From Chionis minor (taxonomy: Eukaryota; Chordata; Aves; Charadriiformes; Chionididae), in the NCBI GenBank assembly GCA_013398295.1, contig VZSF01000741.1:276297-340296 (forward strand): 64,000 nucleotides of DNA, written 5' to 3'. Position numbers and translations under genes: made by a program. Positions within the stretch are counted from its first letter, which is position 1. Each line of letters begins with the position of its first letter. The notes beneath the pieces are model-generated. The model did no database searches and was not told where the DNA came from. It saw nothing but the letters and a program-made list of their open reading frames with translations. Positions 24,342 to 37,485 of the stretch are shown here, one piece after another.

Positions 24342-27300
24342 TCATTCTTGCTCATCCCCTCCCTAAATCGCTCCGTCCCGCATCCCGTTGCCTGACCCGC
24401 AAGGGGCTCTGCCGGCTTTTCAGATCCCAGCTTGAGTTACAAAGCGCTGCCGGTGGATTAAAACCGGGGCGGGGGGGAAACAAACCAAAAAAAACCCCAA
24501 CCCAAACAATCCCACCTTCTTCAGATTTAGAAACTGAGCACACTCGAGCTGGAAGGTGCCGAGGAGGGAAAGGAAAACACGAAGCCCCCGGGTGCCGTTT
24601 TTCAAAGCCGCGCAGCCCTTTATTTGACTGTCTGCGCTTGTTTTAGCTGTGCAGGGAAGGGAGCGGGTGAAAAGCCTGCCGGGGCTGCTCCGGCGGAGGC
24701 ACTGGGCTCCCGCAGGTAGCCGCGGGCGCTGAGACGGCTCAGCACCTCTGCAAACCACCAGCTCTCCCACAGTCTGCTGCTTTTTGCAGGGCAAATACTT
24801 CCCCTACCGATCCTCACTGCTCCAGTGGTTTGGGACTGACGGGCTTGGCTTTCCACTTGCTTACAGCATCTTTTCTGCTTCTCTGGCACCTCCCGTGTCT
24901 TACATGTAATTCCTTAACTAGTTTCCATTTACTCATGGTCCCTTTCTTTTAAGGTACTTGAATCCGTTTGATCATCAACAAATTTCTCTCTCTGTTCCTC
25001 TGATAAAAGTTTAGATCCGGGTGCTTTTTTCAAGGATTCTCCTCACCCCCTCTCTCTTTCTCTTTCTCCTTCTGTGCTCAGTGGGGAGTCAGGCCTTTTC
25101 TAGGAAAAGAAAATAAATAAAAATTAGAGTTCAAAGTGTGACATCTCCTCTTAAAAAGAAGAGGAGGGCGAGGAGAAGGAGAGGGGAAAAAAAACAACCA
25201 CCATATATTCTTACAGATGTGACATCAAAATGGGAAACTATAAAGGACGCGTTTTTCAAAGACTCGTACCGGGACTGAGTTGGTTCAGTGGGAAATGAGC
25301 AACTAGAGTCTTCTCCTGGTGCTTTGAAAGCATGTCCCCGAGTCACCGCAAGCCTGTTGTTTTAGCTGGAGTGCAGGTGCTTCTCCACCTCCACCTGCCA
25401 AACACGTACTGCCGTCGGCGGGGTGGGGAGGGGAGGAAGCTGCGGTCCCCTCGCCTCGCTGCCGAGGGGTGGGATGGGTGGCTGGCGATGGGGATGGTCG
25501 TGGGAGGTGAAGGTGAAACGGAAGAAGGAGGCTGGGGCCGTGGGATACCGCTTGGTAACAACTGTTCCCCAGCACCTGCTGTGTCCTTGCGTCACCTTGG
25601 CGTCTGGATCCGTGTCTCCCAACACAGAGGCATCCCCTTCCTTGCTCACTGCAGAGGAGCTTTTGGGAAGCAAGCGCGATGGGAGACGGAGTAGGAAAAA
25701 AACCATGGTGAGTCCGTTAGGAAGGGATGCTGCCCAGGGCAGGACCACAGAGCTGTGGGACGTCAACTCCTTCCATGTCTCGGTGATGGCCACCATCCTT
25801 CAATGTGTGGGCTTGGACAGCAAGAGCTGCTCGCCCTGCCGAGAGCTGCCCGTGGCTGGGGGCTGCGCTGAGGGAGGGCTCACGCGTGGGGTGACCTCTG
25901 GTTTCCCACCCAGCCTGGAAGTGCACTGGGGAGAACACCTGTGGGTTCAGCCTCGCGCTGCCACGGAGCTGCTGGGGCAGCGGGCTGGTCTGTGGGTCTG
26001 CTCTCACCGCTGAGCAGTGGCTGGCAAGTCCTGCAGGTTGGCAGATGTGTTAGTGGCACGCTGTGACCCAGGTAACTGCCTTTGCTCCCCTGAGTCCTGA
26101 TTATTTGGTGTCGCGCCATACCCCGTGAGGTCCCACAGCGTATTTCATCCCGTCCAAACCCACCAGCGCCTTGGCAGAGAGCAGCTGCCCTTTGGCAAGT
26201 ACTGCCTCCCAGCCCAGGGAGGGTGGTGGGTCCATGCCTGGGCAGGGTTGAGGCTGAGACGTGGTGTTCATGGGGAGGTGGAGGTCTCGCCCACCGCGCT
26301 GGGATCCATCAAACAAGCTTCCATGGAGCTTGGAGCAGCCGTGATGTTCCCCAGGGGTCTCATCCAGCCCAGCCGCTGTGCCAGTGGTAGTGCTGTAGCT
26401 TCAGGTGGACACCTCTTGGCTTCCTCAAGCCAACGGCTGTTGGACTCGAGCAGCAGCAGTTGTATGTCATTAATTGAGATAAAGAGGTTTCCCAGATGGG
26501 TGTGAGACCTCTTGGCTGGCCAGTAGGAAGGGAGTGGCATCACGGTGAGGCAGCCGTGTTTGAAGTGAGGTCGGCTCCGGGTTTGCACGTGTTCAAGGTG
26601 AGCAGAACATCTCTGCTGCGGGCAGAATACCTGTAGGCCCCGCGCTACCCAAGCCCGGATTTTACGTCTCTGTTTTCTAGGGGAACTCGTAACAGTCGGG
26701 GGAAAAAGCACGGAGTCCCACAGCTCCCAGCATGCAGACGCCTTCCCCCAGCTCGAGGCGGGTGGCTTGTCTGGGAGCAGAAGGCTTTAGGAGGTTGAAT
26801 GATGTTTCAGACAATAGTTTCTCCTCTACCGCTTTATCAGCTTCTGCACCTTTCCTGAGTTATCCGCAGCGCAAACTCCTTCCCCAAAGATTTTCTGCGA
26901 CAAAATTATTTCCTCAACCGTATCCCGCCACTTCCGTCGGTGCTTGTGGAGCATCCTGGCTGTCTGGGGACACCCTGCTGGAGCCCACGGCTGCGACATC
27001 CGAGTGCTTTCGGCAATGGCATAGAGAACTGCCGAAAAGAAATCGATGATTTCTTTTGGGGAGGAGGAGCTGCAATTAATCTCTGCTTGTCTTTATTGGC
27101 TTTTGTTGTCTTTCTGGCTGCTAAACTGCTTGTGTGGAGGGAGAGGTGTCCGCTTATCAGTGGGGACCCTTGCCTGGTGAGGAGCCACCAGGAAACCTTT
27201 TGCTTCTGAGATGCTCATCCAAATACTCGTTGTCCAACGTGTCTCTGGTGGTAGTGCAGCACTCGGCATGCGGCACGGAGAGGGAACTTTCTTGGTTTGC

Positions 27301-27429
27301 AGTGGATGGAGCTTGGCCTGCGGGCTGGGCCTGTGCCCAGCGACCTGCTCAAGTTTTGGGGCTTGTTGTTTCGCCGCAAGTCGGTCCCTTGCTCCTGCTC
27401 CGTCTGCCTCACCTTGGATTAATTACAGT

Positions 27430-27608
27430 ACAATGCAATATACATTTATATGGTGTCTGCACAAGTGTCTCAGGGCCCTTTGCAATCTGAAAAATCTAAT
27501 TAAGGTGCAGCCTCCAACATGAATGCTTATCACCGAGATGTGTACGGCGAGACAGAGGCGGCATGCCTCCACGGCTCAACCAGGAGCTGAATCCACATTC
27601 TCGTGGCA
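27430..27608 (-). mobile_element. MIR-like (amniote CORE-SINE) relic
   Basis: The + strand reads as the complement of a MIR-type SINE with an L2/L3-like tail. It shows atacatttatatggtgtctg, then ctcagggccctttgcaatc, then gagacagaggcggcatg and aggagctgaatccacattct. These correspond to the family's tttatatagcgcc, ctcaaagcgctttacaa, gaaactgaggc and agctgg-attc-aaccca blocks in the right order. It is highly diverged, as expected for this old family. Confidence 0.6.
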
Positions 27609-28069
27609 TTATTAATTACTCCAAGCTTGGTGTCTGAGACACCAATCGATACCGTGGGCTTGGCTAGATAGCGAGCTTTAAGTGAGCATGAGGGAGCAGA
27701 AGATAACCATCAGCTAGAAACCCAGAGGAGGCTGTTCTTGGCCTGGGAGGAGGAGCTGCTTTGTGGAGAACATGAGCAGTAGCAGCACATGTTTACCAGC
27801 GACTTTGACGCTGGAAGGTTATTTACTTGGTGCAGAAAGACATCAGTGACGTTGAATTTTGGCCTGGGGAAGGTCCTGCCTTGGGGACCAGGTTGGTGAT
27901 GGGCACGGCATCGCTCTGCTGAGTTTGCTGCAAAACTTATTTGGCCTTTTTAGTTGGTCTCACGAGTGGCACCAGCTGTCGGGAACGCCGGGAAGGGAGG
28001 GAGGGAGCATCACAAGTGAGACGAAAGCGTAAATAACCAGGGGAAAAGGGAAAGGAAATGTGAAGTGGC

Positions 28070-28295
28070 CCTTTAAATACAAGCCTCCAGAGCCCGGAGC
28101 CCAACTAGCATTCCCTCAAGTATTCAAATGAGATTGCAGCATCAGATTGGTATGCATTAGGCTGGTCTCAATGAAAATTAACATGTAATTGCTTCAAATG
28201 AAGTAAGTGAGGAGGTAATCTGTTCTTAAATTGGATTCACAGGATTTTGTGGTACCATAATGCAGCTGTGAAATGAAATATATTTTAAGGATGAT
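28070..28295. promoter_or_regulatory. Candidate conserved non-coding element, AT-rich
   Basis: An AT-rich block contains tatgcattag (octamer-like), catgtaattg, gaaaattaac and ttcaaatgaag. Repeat signatures are absent. Motif density suggests a homeodomain/POU-bound enhancer, but this is an inference from composition. Confidence 0.33.
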
Positions 28296-29791
28296 GTCCT
28301 CAAGGGGAGAGGGGAGGAAAAGGAGGGGGTCTGTACTGGGAAGGGTCCTTTTCCTCCCTCCCTCTCTTGTTTTTGGTCTCATTACTGTCACTTTATAAAT
28401 GGGGAGAGGGCATTGGTGTGAGTGGCATGGCTGGAGAAGGTCCCGTTGCTTTTAGTTCCATCCTGTTTCCTTCCTCGAAGTCCCTCTTGCCCACCCTCTC
28501 CGCCTGCTTGGTTCTCCATTTTCCTTGTGGCACCAGTGTCCCCTCCGGGACCTTCTGTCACGAACATGTCCCCATCCTATCGTGATGGGAGGTCATGAGA
28601 AGGGGCACTTGAACTTTGTTTGTATGGCAAACAACCTTCTGGGCTTGTGGTGAGGGAAGATCTGACTATTGAGTGTCTGCAAGAAGCTGTGTAGGTTTTT
28701 GTTAGGGAGCTGGTTTCCATGAGGAGTTAAGAGGGTGGAGCAAGAGGCACAAGTTCCCTTCTTGTCTTGGCCACTTGTGACCTTGGATGGGGAAGCCTCT
28801 TCCTCTGCCAAAGGGGCAGGTCTTCTCCCCATCACTCTGGGAACCATTGCGAAGCTGCAAGGCTTGGGGGTTCATCTCCAAAGGCTTGGGATGCCCTGCT
28901 CCTCCCATGTGTCACCTGGACCACCTGACTCCCTTAATTTTAAGGGTTTGCTTGTTGTCCTCTTCCTGCCCATCTCTGCCCATCTGGCAGTAGCAGCAAT
29001 ATGAGCTTGGGGGGTTGCAATGAAATTGCAGTTTGGAGCGTGAGGGAGAACTGTTGTAGGATGTGGTAACCTGCGCTTGTTCTCAGACTACAAATACACA
29101 GATACGGTCTAGTGGGATATACTTGCTCCAGGCAGACCCAGTCGGTCAACCACAGCCAGTAGCGGTGCAAGCTCCCCCCGTCTCCCCATCGCAGTGTCCT
29201 GTGCTAGCAGAGAGTTCTGCCAGTGCCTTGAAAACCTGATACCTGGTGTCCTGCTCTTCCCTGGGTTGATTTCCCTGTGGTTTCCCCGTCAGTGCACTTC
29301 AGCCCTCTGTTTGCCACACCTCTGGCTCCCGCTTGCCCCGTGCTCCTCCTGCCCCGCTGCCTCTTGACCCAGATCATCCTTTAGTAGCCAGCGCCTGCTC
29401 CCTCCTCGCTCCTCTCCGCCGTCCTAGCAGAGAGCGCTCACCCCTCACCGTTCCTGTTCTGTGCCTCAACTTCTAAGGAAAAGCCACTTTAGTGATAATT
29501 TCCCACTTGTAATAAGTTAAGTGCATCGCTTCCTTTCGAATACATTTTCAGTGCCGTTAAGCTCAGCAGTCCCTTGCCTGTGTGCTTAGTTAAACGCGCT
29601 CCTCTTTGCAGACCATTGGGGTGGATGGCATCGCTTTATTCCGGGGCCATTAGTGTCAATTGCGCAAAGCAGAACCAGGATTTATTCAGGGGGCACAGCT
29701 CGTAATTGAGCAAGTTCAGCGCCGGGGATCGGAGCTAACTGCTGGGAGTGCAGCCTGGAGGAACTTCCCTGCGGGGCTGGAGGGTGGGAGC

Positions 29792-30016
29792 TGCTGGGGA
29801 GGGGGGCGAGAAGGATGGGGAGGGAGTTGGGGTGCCTTGAGCGGCTCAGCCTGGTGGCGAAGGAGCAGTTTTCTAGAGAAAAGTGCATGGCAAGGAGAGG
29901 TCTCACCAGGTTTTTGGGGGCAGAGAGACTTCTCCACGCCTCCTCAGATGAGGAGACCTTATTTTACAGGGTTTAAACTGCTCTGTAATGCCTTGGGGGA
30001 GGGGAGGGGGGGAGAG
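29792..30016 (+). repeat. G-rich tracts with quadruplex potential
   Basis: Two clusters of G3-G7 runs with short loops are seen on the + (coding) strand, at 29792-29833 and 29995-30016. Confidence 0.5.
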
Positions 30017-31065
30017 GATGGGATCATTATGGAGTTATTCTTTTTGTGTGGCATTTCCCACACCTCCTTTTGAAGCCTCTCGAGACGGCTGCTGGCCTGG
30101 ACCTCCTCCAGGGTGCTTGCCTTGCCTACCTTTCGCAGGTAGCCCTGGAAGACGGCCGGGGAGGGGATGACTTTTGCCTGGGGTTGTTTGCCTGCTGGTA
30201 TCCAGGGGCTCCCTCCGAACAGTTACTTGGGCTGGGGGAACATGAAAAAGGAGAAAATCAGGTGGAAGAAAATGTCCCTCGAGCTCGGTGCAGGATCCGG
30301 GCACCGCAGGAGCTCCCCGGCGGGGTGACATTTCATTAGTAAACCGACCGTGTCCCTGCACAGCTGCCTCCAGGCGGTTTGGTGCTGGCGTCACCCCCCG
30401 CTTCCCCGGTGCCATTAGCACTTTTGGAGGGCACCCAAGCAGCTGGGCCAGGAGCACGCTCCGGTGCCCCGCCACGGGGTCAGCCGCAGGGGTGGGAGCC
30501 CAGGTTAGGGACACGTTTCCTCGAGGCGCGGTCTCGAGGCGGCTGCCCTCATTGATGTTTTGTGGCACGCTCCAAGATGCTGAGATGGAAGATGCTATAG
30601 ACGTGCAGAGCCCTGTTGTTAGCAGAGACAATAGGAGGATAAATAGAAAGGCTGGATGAGCCGAGCACGGGAGCAGGGGACTTGGAAAGGTGCTAGCGCG
30701 CTGCTGCATTGCAGAGAGATAAAGACTTTTCCAGACGAGCCGTCCCTGCCTGCTGCATCGCGACCTGCCTGCTTTGCACCGGTCCACGGTGCCGGCGCGG
30801 GGGTCTCCGGGGAGCGGCGGGGTGTTGGGTGCCGGCAGGGATGCTCGTGGGACTCGTGGCTGCTCCATACCCCACCTCGTGCTCGGGCAGCAGGCTGCAA
30901 AGTGGGAGCTCCGGCTCTTTTTGCAGCTCTTCCTTCGTTCCCGGTCCGGTTTCCTCCTGTTTCCTTGGCATTTGCCAATAAGCTGGGCTACGGCAGCATA
31001 CTGGGAGTTGTTTGCAGCTCTGCGAATGCCGGGCAATGAACCAAGGCGGATCTTTTTGAGCCTGG

Positions 31066-31165
31066 TATATTATTATTAATGTCATTAGTGTGAATCATTT
31101 GCATGTATAAACTTTCACTTGAGGAGATCAGGTGCTTTACAAACACGCATTAACTCACCCTCCAC
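31066..31165 (-). mobile_element. MIR-like (amniote CORE-SINE) relic
   Basis: It begins with tattattattaat, then gcatgtataaactttcactt, gaggagatcaggtgctttac and aaacacgcattaactcaccc. This is the complement of the amniote MIR 3' end (aatggggt...gtaaagcgctttgagatcc...gcgctatataa...attattatt). The order and spacing fit well. Confidence 0.7.
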
Positions 31166-32015
31166 GGCCAGGAGGGGCCAAATGTCTTTAAAGCCTGGCA
31201 GAGGGCAGGGATGAAGGGCAGGGCCATGCGAGGAACTTGCTGCCGGCTGCAGCCTGAGCCGGTGGGAAAGGCAGGACCTCCCGGTCCAGAGCCCCAACTC
31301 CCTCTGCAAACACTGAGATGAAACTCTGTCTGGGCAGGGAAGAGAGGGGGAAGCACAAAAGGGTTTTATTTCCTACTTCTGAGCGCTGCTTTTGACCGGC
31401 TCAGCGTGGTTTTGCAGAGGCACCGGGGCGGCTGCTGATCTGAGGGCACCTCCTCCCCCTGCAGCCTTTGGAGATGCTTTGGCTGCTGTGGGGGGACCTG
31501 GAGGTGGGCGCCAGCCCCAGCGGGGTCCCCCCCGTTTCCTGCTGGACCCTGCTGACTAGTTAATCATTCGGTCAGCTCCTGCCTGGTGGGCGGCAGGCTC
31601 CCCGTGCAGGGAAAGGGGTTTCTCGGCCCTGACAGCCATGCCGTGCTGGGAAGACGTCCTCGGGCTGCGTCTTTGGTGGTGTCTCATCACGGGCAGCTCA
31701 AGGGATGCCCTGCAGTTGAGGGCAGCCATGGGTGGGGTCGTCCTGGGGCACAGGTGAGGATGGACATGCCAAGGACCCCACCACTGTGGTGACCCCGCAG
31801 GCGTGCAGACCCCAGCGGGGAGTGAGCCTTGAGCCCCTGTTAGAGCCACCTGGGTGAGCAGTGGGGGCTTTCAGCAAGGCAGGACCAAATTTAGGGGATA
31901 TTTTAATCCCATAGGCTGTTTTCCACTGTAAATGTCCCCTGCATGGAGCCTGTGTCCTGCATCGGTTTGCGCATCCAGCCCGGTCGCCCAGGCTCCACGG
32001 ACTGAGGTGGACGTC

Positions 32016-32102
32016 GTAGCATGATGGAATGGTTTGGGTTGGAAGGGACCTCAAAGATCATCTGGCTCCAACCCCCTTGCCGTGGGCAAGGACAGGGTGT
32101 CC
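32016..32102 (-). mobile_element. CR1 retrotransposon, short 3' fragment
   Basis: The inverted CR1 tail gatggaatggtttgggttgg is followed by aagggacctcaaagatcatc, ctccaacccccttgccgtgg and gcaaggaca. Only the last ~85 bases of the element remain. Confidence 0.93.
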
Positions 32103-35100
32103 CTGCTGCAGCCCCGCTGGCGGCGTGTGGAGGGGCCAGTGGCTGGGATTATTGCTGGAGGTGCACGCGTGTGGCGATGAGCCACGGCCGCCTGTGTCCC
32201 GTGCACCCACCGCCCGCCAAAAAGGCAGTATGTCTGCGCCGGCCTTTTCTGTGGGGTCGGTGCTCGGTGCGTGGGGTAGCGTTGCGTGTCGGTGCGTATG
32301 TGAGCAGACGGTGCTGCAGTGAGTGTGTGTGAGCGTATGCAGCCTGTGTGTGCGCGGAAAGCCAGCAGATGCTGTAAATCCTGCTGAAGAAGGGCCGGAC
32401 TGGTAGAAATTGCTAGTGCGTGACTTAACCCAAAACAGCAAAGAGCATTGAGAGGGAAACCAGACTGGGTTGTGGCAAAAAGGGTTCTGATTTAATATTT
32501 CTTAGTAGAATGGCTTCCAGACCACCTTTTCCACGATAACCGCAACTCGGGCTGTCCATGGCACATGCATCCCAGCCTTACGGCAGCACGTGTCCCTCGG
32601 AGCATGGGACAATCTGACCCCAGCTTTCCCTTCACTCAGGAACTGATGGCCAAACTCCTGTTGCCACCGGAGCATAAATATCATGGGAAAGTCTCCGAGA
32701 GCTGTGGGACTGAGCCTGAATAGGATTGAGTTGTTCACAGCCCAGCCTTTAATTAATCCTAATAAATAACAATAAAATGTGATAATCACAGAAATAAATC
32801 TGAGATGGGAAGCTCCCGCCTCCGGCAGCGGTCTAGTTTAGATGATCATTTATAGCCCGGCTGATGGTGCGGAGGCTGGAAGGTGCTGCTTGGGGACATG
32901 AGATCCTGGGGACAAGGCAGGGCCAGCGCAGCTTGTCTCCTTGCCCAGTCTCACTGGGAGGTTTTTGTACCCAGCTTTAAGCTAAACCCCAAGCCAGTTC
33001 CTCCAAACTGATCTCCAGCTTGGTGTAGCCTGTAGCAGAGACAAAACACTGCGGGGTGTGGAAAGGATTGCTTCAAAATCCAGAGGCTCCTGGGAAATGC
33101 CGAGTTAGACTGGGAAGAAAAAGAAAAGCCATCTAGGGATGCTCGCTGGTGGGTCGGTGCTGTGGCACAAAATGCATGAAACTCTGCCACGTGGCCTGGA
33201 TTTGGGAAGGGGGTTTCTTGAGGGCGGGCACGCAGTGAAAACTAGGTGAGGGTGGAAGAAGCAGCCAGCCCAGGGGGTGGTCGGCTTGGTGACAGCCCCG
33301 GGCTGGGCCACCAAGTTTGCTGGAGTGAGCCAGGTTTAGCCTTATCCCTGCCTCCCCGCGATGGAGCTTGTACCCTGGTAATTGCAATGAAAGCGCCAAC
33401 CAGGTTGGTAATTTTGCTGAGCTCTTTTCAGTTCTAATTAACATTATTCATTTCTTGTGTGTCCTGCTGGGTTGAGACAATCTGTGCTCTCCAGTCCAGC
33501 CCTCTGGAACACCAGCGATCTGCATAAGAGGCAACAAAAAAAGTGTTGTGCCAATTACTACACTTCAGTAATTAAAAACCTCCTTCCCCCCACTGCTGGG
33601 CCACCTCCTCTCCCGTCATTTTCTGTGTGCAAACTCGCAAAAGCAAAGAGAGAAATTCAGGAGGGCATGTCATTGCTGGCTTGTGCCATCTGTGTCTGCG
33701 CCGCCGAGGCAGGGAGGTGCCGGGGGGCTGTACGAAGCACGGGGTGGGATCAGCAGTCAGGGCGCTCGCCTTTGGCACCCTGTTGCTTATTTATTCCTCA
33801 TACTGGACTGCGGCAGCGGCAGTTTGGTGGCGGTCTCTTTGGGAGCAGGTCTATGTCTGCGAAACAGCCTGTTCCCCTCTGGCCGGGGTTGTTTTCTCGC
33901 CACCGAGGGCTTCGTTGGCATTTTCAGCCTTGTTCATCTTTGTGCTTGTGTCACCTAAGGTGGCAGGCCCCTGATGGCCATGCTTTCCCTCTTCCAATTT
34001 CCAGCTCCGGCTGCTGGCTGCACCCGTGGGGCACGGAGGGTGCAGGCAGGAGGACTTTGGCTGTACAAGCTCAGCCCCGCCGGCTGTGGGGACACACTGG
34101 CTAGTTTGGGGGAGACTGGCCAGTCCTAAAGGACCAGTTTGCTTGTGGAAGGTGGGCAGCAAAGCCAAGGGGCTTTGGCTGCAGGAGACGCAGATGGGTT
34201 TGGAAAGGGCAGCCCCAGCTTGTACCTGTGTCCCCTTTGCAACAACAGGGCATCGTTGCCCAGGGAGCGTGGGACAAGGGCACGAGCAGGCACGTTGGGA
34301 CGGGCAGGGGAGATGTGTGCATGCAGCTCTCGCCTTTGGTTGGGGCATGCCGCTGCCCTAAAATGCCCAAAATATATCGCTCATGGTCATTTTGAGGTGG
34401 CTTCAGTGGCAGCGGGTCTGGTGTAGCGTGAGGAGCTACATCTCTCTGCCAACCATCACTGCCTACCCCCAGGATGATGCAGCAAGGGTACGTTAGCAGC
34501 GTTTCCACCTCCCGGAGACAAAGAGTCTTGGGACTCTGGATTTAGAGGGAAAGAAACAGCAGAGAGAGGGAGCTGTGTCATCTCCTCCTTGTGCCGACAG
34601 TCGGCAGTTTTTCACCTTCCTGGAGGAGAAGGCCTTGCCTTCTGAGCAGGAACGCAACAAGGATTAAGGATCATGAGAGAGAAAATTACCTCATCTGCGC
34701 TTAATTATTTTTACATCTTGTTTTTGGAGCTGTTTTCCGGCACCCCGGGGACCTCTCTCTTCTCTCCCTCCCTGGCAGATCGGGGGCGAGAGGGAGGGTG
34801 AGAACCTCCGGCGAGTTGGAGGAAGCATCTCGGGGCTTTTGCACCTTGCCAGGAGCAGGGTGGGAAGGGGGAGGCTGCAGGCTCGGTGGTGGCTTTGCTC
34901 TCCAACTGTGCTTGGAGCCTGGCTTCCCGGCCAAAGCCAAAGGCTTTCCGCTCGGCTGCCTGTGTGCCGGAGCGGAGGGCTTCCCATGCCTTCGTTGGGA
35001 GAGAGGAGCTGCTGGAGGAGGGAAGGGGGAGCAGATGGAGGGGCTGGAAGAGCACTGGGTCGCTGCAGCGAGCCTCGGCCACGGGAACCCCGACCGGCGC

Positions 35101-36079
35101 TCGTGCGAGGAAGAGCGGGGTTGGCACGAGCTCAGGTAGGAGCATGACCCGCCGTCCCCTAAATAGCACACTGTATCCAGAAGTCAAAGTGTGTCTTTCC
35201 CAGGAGCCGTTTCTGCACTTTATTTGATATAAATATACATNAAAATAAAATAACAACTTTAAGCCTGCCGATCCCAGGGACAGAGAAGCGTGTCTAGGTG
35301 ATAAGAAGAGATTGTGACCGGGTGCTGTGAAGGGCGAAAGCACTTATTTCACTGTTGCCTCATGCGTTACCTGAGCCCTGTTGCTTTTCAAAAGCACTTA
35401 AATGCCCATATGATAGAGGGAATGCTTGGATTACACACTGTCTGGCTCCATTATTATCCAGGGATCTCCAAGCTGATGCATTTCACAAAAACAAACTGGC
35501 ACGGAGGAGGAGAGAGGAAATAGGTATTTTTAGTTCAGCCTGCTTACCGGTCCACAGCGATAATCCCCACGGAAGGGGACCGGTCCGAGAGATTCAGGCC
35601 GCGTCTGGCTTCTCATCACCTTCTGCACGATACGGCTTTGGCAGTGAGGGTGGACACCCCTGGGGTCGTGCAGAAGTGCTGCTCGCCGCAGGAGCTTATA
35701 TCACGGCATCGTGATGGGCAGGCCAGAGCCACGTGCCAAATAAAATATCCCCCTGCCTTTTGTTCAAATCCCGTAGGTCTAAGCTACCAGCGGAGTTGAG
35801 GGCCAGAGTACAATCTACTAATACCATCCTCCGGGAAGGGCTCTCAAGTTTTGCTCAACTCGAGCAACTCAGCAACTCCACTTTTAGGTTTTTCTCGAGT
35901 TGTAATGCAGCTGAGAGCAACAGCCGAGTTCTTGGTGTTCAGCCCAGGCTGAATCTATTGCTTTTTTTATGTAGATAGTAAAAATCTGCTCACATTTGAT
36001 TTATTATTATCGTAATATCATTATGAAACAGCAGTAAAATCGTTTAATTTATCGGATGTTTTTCACACCGGAGAGGGAG

Positions 36080-36175
36080 GATGGTGCAGTAGCTTGGGTA
36101 CTTGCCTGGCGAATCAGCAGGGGAGTTCTGGGCTGCAGACTACCCATCTCGCCTTGGGCACGTCATCTCCTGGGG
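36080..36175 (+). mobile_element. MIR-like SINE, tRNA-derived head region
   Basis: The text ggatggtgcagtagcttggg, tacttgcctggcgaatcagc, aggggagttctgggctgc and gccttgggcacgtcat follows the 5' half of tRNA-derived amniote SINEs (A box like tagcttgggt, B box like gttctgggc, then the CORE-type ccttgggcaagtcac). It is old and diverged. The 3' part is not clear. Confidence 0.5.
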
Positions 36176-37463
36176 CTCCGGCATCCCTGACCTCCAAATG
36201 TCATTGCCTTGAGGCTGAGTTGGGTTGTTTAGGCTTCTCCTGTCAGCGCTGGGGCCAAAGAGATACCTCCAAAAAGGGGCTAAATGAGGAGAGACAGCTT
36301 GTCCCCAGGTGGGGACCTGTGTCTTCGCTGGCATCAGGAGTGGAAATGGGAAGGGAAGGAGCCCGCCAGCGAGGAGACAAACGGGCAGAGGCAGGGAGAG
36401 AGGCTGTAGAATGTCAGTGAGGACTTAAGCTGTCTTGCTTTTTTTATTACTACTTACTCGGTGGCTCTGCCCAAGAAACAATCCCTAAAATGTCAGGATA
36501 AGTCCGTGATGGACCGAATGGCGCAGATACATTCATCCTTGCCGTTAAGTCCCCTGCTACTGCGGTCCGGCATGTAGAGCCCATTAAGCTCCTTGCATTC
36601 CTTGAGGTTACCCCGTGCGAGACCTCCCAGAGGCTGCCGCGCTCTTGTTCGGTGCTTCCGAAGTTAATTTGCATCCCAGCCACTGCACAAGTAATGAAGT
36701 AGATTGGGGAGAATATAAACAGTGGATCTGAGGCTGAGTGGTTTTATGTAGGGACATTATCCTCCGTCGCCGGCATCCAGCAAGGCGCGGCTAAGTCCGA
36801 ACAGCTCCGTAATCCCAAACCTGCGCAGAGAAAAGCAGGTTTTTAGCTGGCTTGGGGGGCTGCGGGTTTCTGCTGCCTAGAGAGAGGCTTGGACGGCAAG
36901 GCCTGCGTTCTTCACCTGTCTGGAGACGATTCGTGGAAATGGAGGGTTCAAAGCTTGCTTGGGGACCTGGGGACGGAGGGTTACAGGGCTGGCAGGGACC
37001 TCCGAGGGGAGCAAGACTGGCCCCTGCTAATGCGGGCAGGAAAATAATCTCCTTCAGGAGCAAAGACTCTTCTAGGTTTGCGCCGTATCGTCTTCTTGGG
37101 GGGGGGCGGTCAGTGTCTTAATGAGGCTCGATAGAGAAGCTTTCTACCTCCAAACCATCTCTCGATAAGTGACGTGCTTCGCTGGGGTGAGGGGCAGTGA
37201 GGGAGGGAGATGCAGCCATGCAGATGATGGGTAGGGAAGGAAGAGCTGACAGAGGGGACAAATGGTAGGAAGCTCAAGGTTCCTCTTTAGAGGTTTGTCA
37301 GAGCTGGCTTTCTCCCGAGATAAATTTTCCTCGCTCCTTTGTGAAGCAGAGCGAGCTGCTTTCCCAGCTCCGCTTTGCGTGTCTTTGCCTGGCCGCAGGG
37401 CTGCGAAGGTCTGCGGAGAGAATGTCAAGTGGTGGGTTTGGGCAGGAAGTAGCAGCCCGCATC

Positions 37464-37485
37464 GCCCCCCCCCCCAAAAAAAAAG
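37464..37485. repeat. C run followed by A run
   Basis: About 12-13 C pass directly into about 10 A. This is a simple homopolymer pair about 330 bases before exon A. Confidence 0.8.

Larger units (their letters stand above)
23032..32015 (+). other. NTM intron DNA, GC-rich, with two MIR-like relics
   Basis: No gene was found. Contents are an imperfect local duplication at 23216-23500, a CTC run at 24314-24341, a pyrimidine tract at 25044-25072, the AT-rich block at 28070-28295, G-rich tracts at 29792-30016, and MIR-like relics at 27430 and 31066. A 333-codon - frame (30035-31036) lies in stop-poor GC-rich DNA, overlaps other long frames and has no recognisable domain. Confidence 0.62.

Noticed and set aside
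30035..31036. 333-codon open frame on the - strand
   Set aside because: It overlaps long frames in other registers, runs into a MIR-like region boundary, has no domain and is rich in R, P, S, A and G, as expected from chance in GC-rich DNA.
36080..36175. Possible functional tRNA gene
   Set aside because: A- and B-box-like text is present, but no cloverleaf with paired acceptor stem could be built. It fits a tRNA-derived SINE head better.
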